Shown here: in pieces, positions 12,465 through 12,722 of the stretch | How the letters are laid out: every line of letters starts with the position of its first letter | Numbering within the stretch: position 1 is the stretch's first letter | Assembly: GCA_028705905.1 (NCBI GenBank) | Contig: JAQWCP010000019.1 | Span: forward strand, 775-13,496 | Length of the DNA: 12,722 nucleotides | DNA from: Oscillospiraceae bacterium | Lineage (GTDB): Bacteria > Bacillota > Clostridia > Oscillospirales > Oscillospiraceae | Direction of reading: 5' to 3' | Notes under the pieces: generated by a model | The model's input: only the letters and a program-made list of their open reading frames with translations | Databases searched by the model: none | What the model was told of the DNA's origin: nothing | Made by a program: the position numbers and the translations under genes

Positions 12465-12722
12465 TCAATGGTGGCGTTTGTTCCTGGCTTTGGCGCTGTT
12501 TTTCCCAGAAAGGCCCAACTTGCGCCGGACAATATATACCACAAAAAGAACGATCAGGATGACGATCAAGAGCTTGATAAAAGGATTTTCAAAAAAGTTT
12601 CGGACAAGACCCCAGAAAAAGAGCCATTGGGAACGGGATACGCTGCTAACGGCAACTAAATTGAGGGTGCCATAGTCTTTTCCTTGATAGGAGAGGGTAA
12701 TGGTGCCCAAAACTTGTCCTTC
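12465..12722 (-). CDS. D-alanyl-D-alanine carboxypeptidase, C-terminal part (cut by window end)
   Basis: Only the last 85 codons are present, and the frame is open through the window end. The text EGQVLGTITLSYQGKDYGTLNLVA looks like the end of the PBP5_C domain of DacA/DacF-type low-molecular-weight penicillin-binding proteins (GQ-x-LG pattern followed by a beta strand and LVA). It is followed by one membrane helix (FIKLLIVILIVLFVVYIVRR) and a basic tail (KLGLSGKNSAKARNKRHH). This C-terminal helix and basic tail would anchor the enzyme to the membrane, in place of the amphipathic helix of E. coli PBP5. The catalytic domain (SxxK, SxN, KTG) lies outside the window, so the call rests on the tail alone. 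Confidence 0.7.
   Translation of the reverse strand, partial: EGQVLGTITLSYQGKDYGTLNLVAVSSVSRSQWLFFWGLVRNFFENPFIKLLIVILIVLFVVYIVRRKLGLSGKNSAKARNKRHH

Overview
The window looks like a chromosomal segment of a spore-forming, low-to-mid GC member of the Clostridia, probably Oscillospirales/Oscillospiraceae-like. The reasons are strong AGGAGG-type ribosome sites, one TTG start, spoVA sporulation genes, a Bacillus-subtilis-type ThyA next to DHFR, a lone ECF S-component, and D-Ala-D-Ala carboxypeptidase and LysM-G5-M23 cell-wall enzymes. The taxonomic call is inferred from gene content and not tested. Most of the window is ordinary core metabolism. I found no phage, transposon, CRISPR array, rRNA or tRNA.

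Layout. (1) 70-1698, +: sfsA and an MBL-fold hydrolase form a likely two-gene unit. (2) 1669-3162, -: malQ (amylomaltase) converges on the MBL gene, and the 3' ends overlap by 30 bp. (3) 3330-3884, +: an orphan ECF-transporter S-component. (4) 4053-6832, +: a CNNM/CorC-type DUF21-CBS membrane protein and pyruvate kinase, closely coupled. (5) 6842-8277, +: the pyk terminator hairpin, then thyA-dfrA (dTMP synthesis and folate recycling), ending in a 21-bp hairpin that includes the dfrA stop codon. (6) 8278-8481: a structured intergenic stretch with a stem-like inverted repeat and a perfect 28-bp palindrome. (7) 8482-9912, -: a membrane-anchored LysM-G5-M23 peptidase, with a good sigma-A-like promoter at about 10037-10065. 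(8) 9913-10230: a divergent control region with direct and interleaved inverted repeats. (9) 10231-11630, +: spoVAD-spoVAE, with no spoVAC in front, then a strong terminator. (10) 11768-12346, +: family-4 uracil-DNA glycosylase. (11) 12465-12722, -: the C-terminal end of a D,D-carboxypeptidase, cut by the window edge.

How the parts relate. ThyA consumes methylene-THF and releases DHF, which DfrA reduces back to THF. SpoVAD and SpoVAE belong to the channel that loads Ca-dipicolinate into spores. The M23 protein and the terminal carboxypeptidase both act on peptidoglycan. The strongest unexplained signals are in control DNA and not in the genes: the interleaved repeats at 10122-10159, the palindromes at 8232-8277 and 8405-8432, and two places (pyk/thyA and spoVAE/udg) where a candidate extended -10 promoter lies just upstream of a terminator-like hairpin that would then sit in the leader of the next gene. 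I did not find clear evidence of a new multi-gene system.
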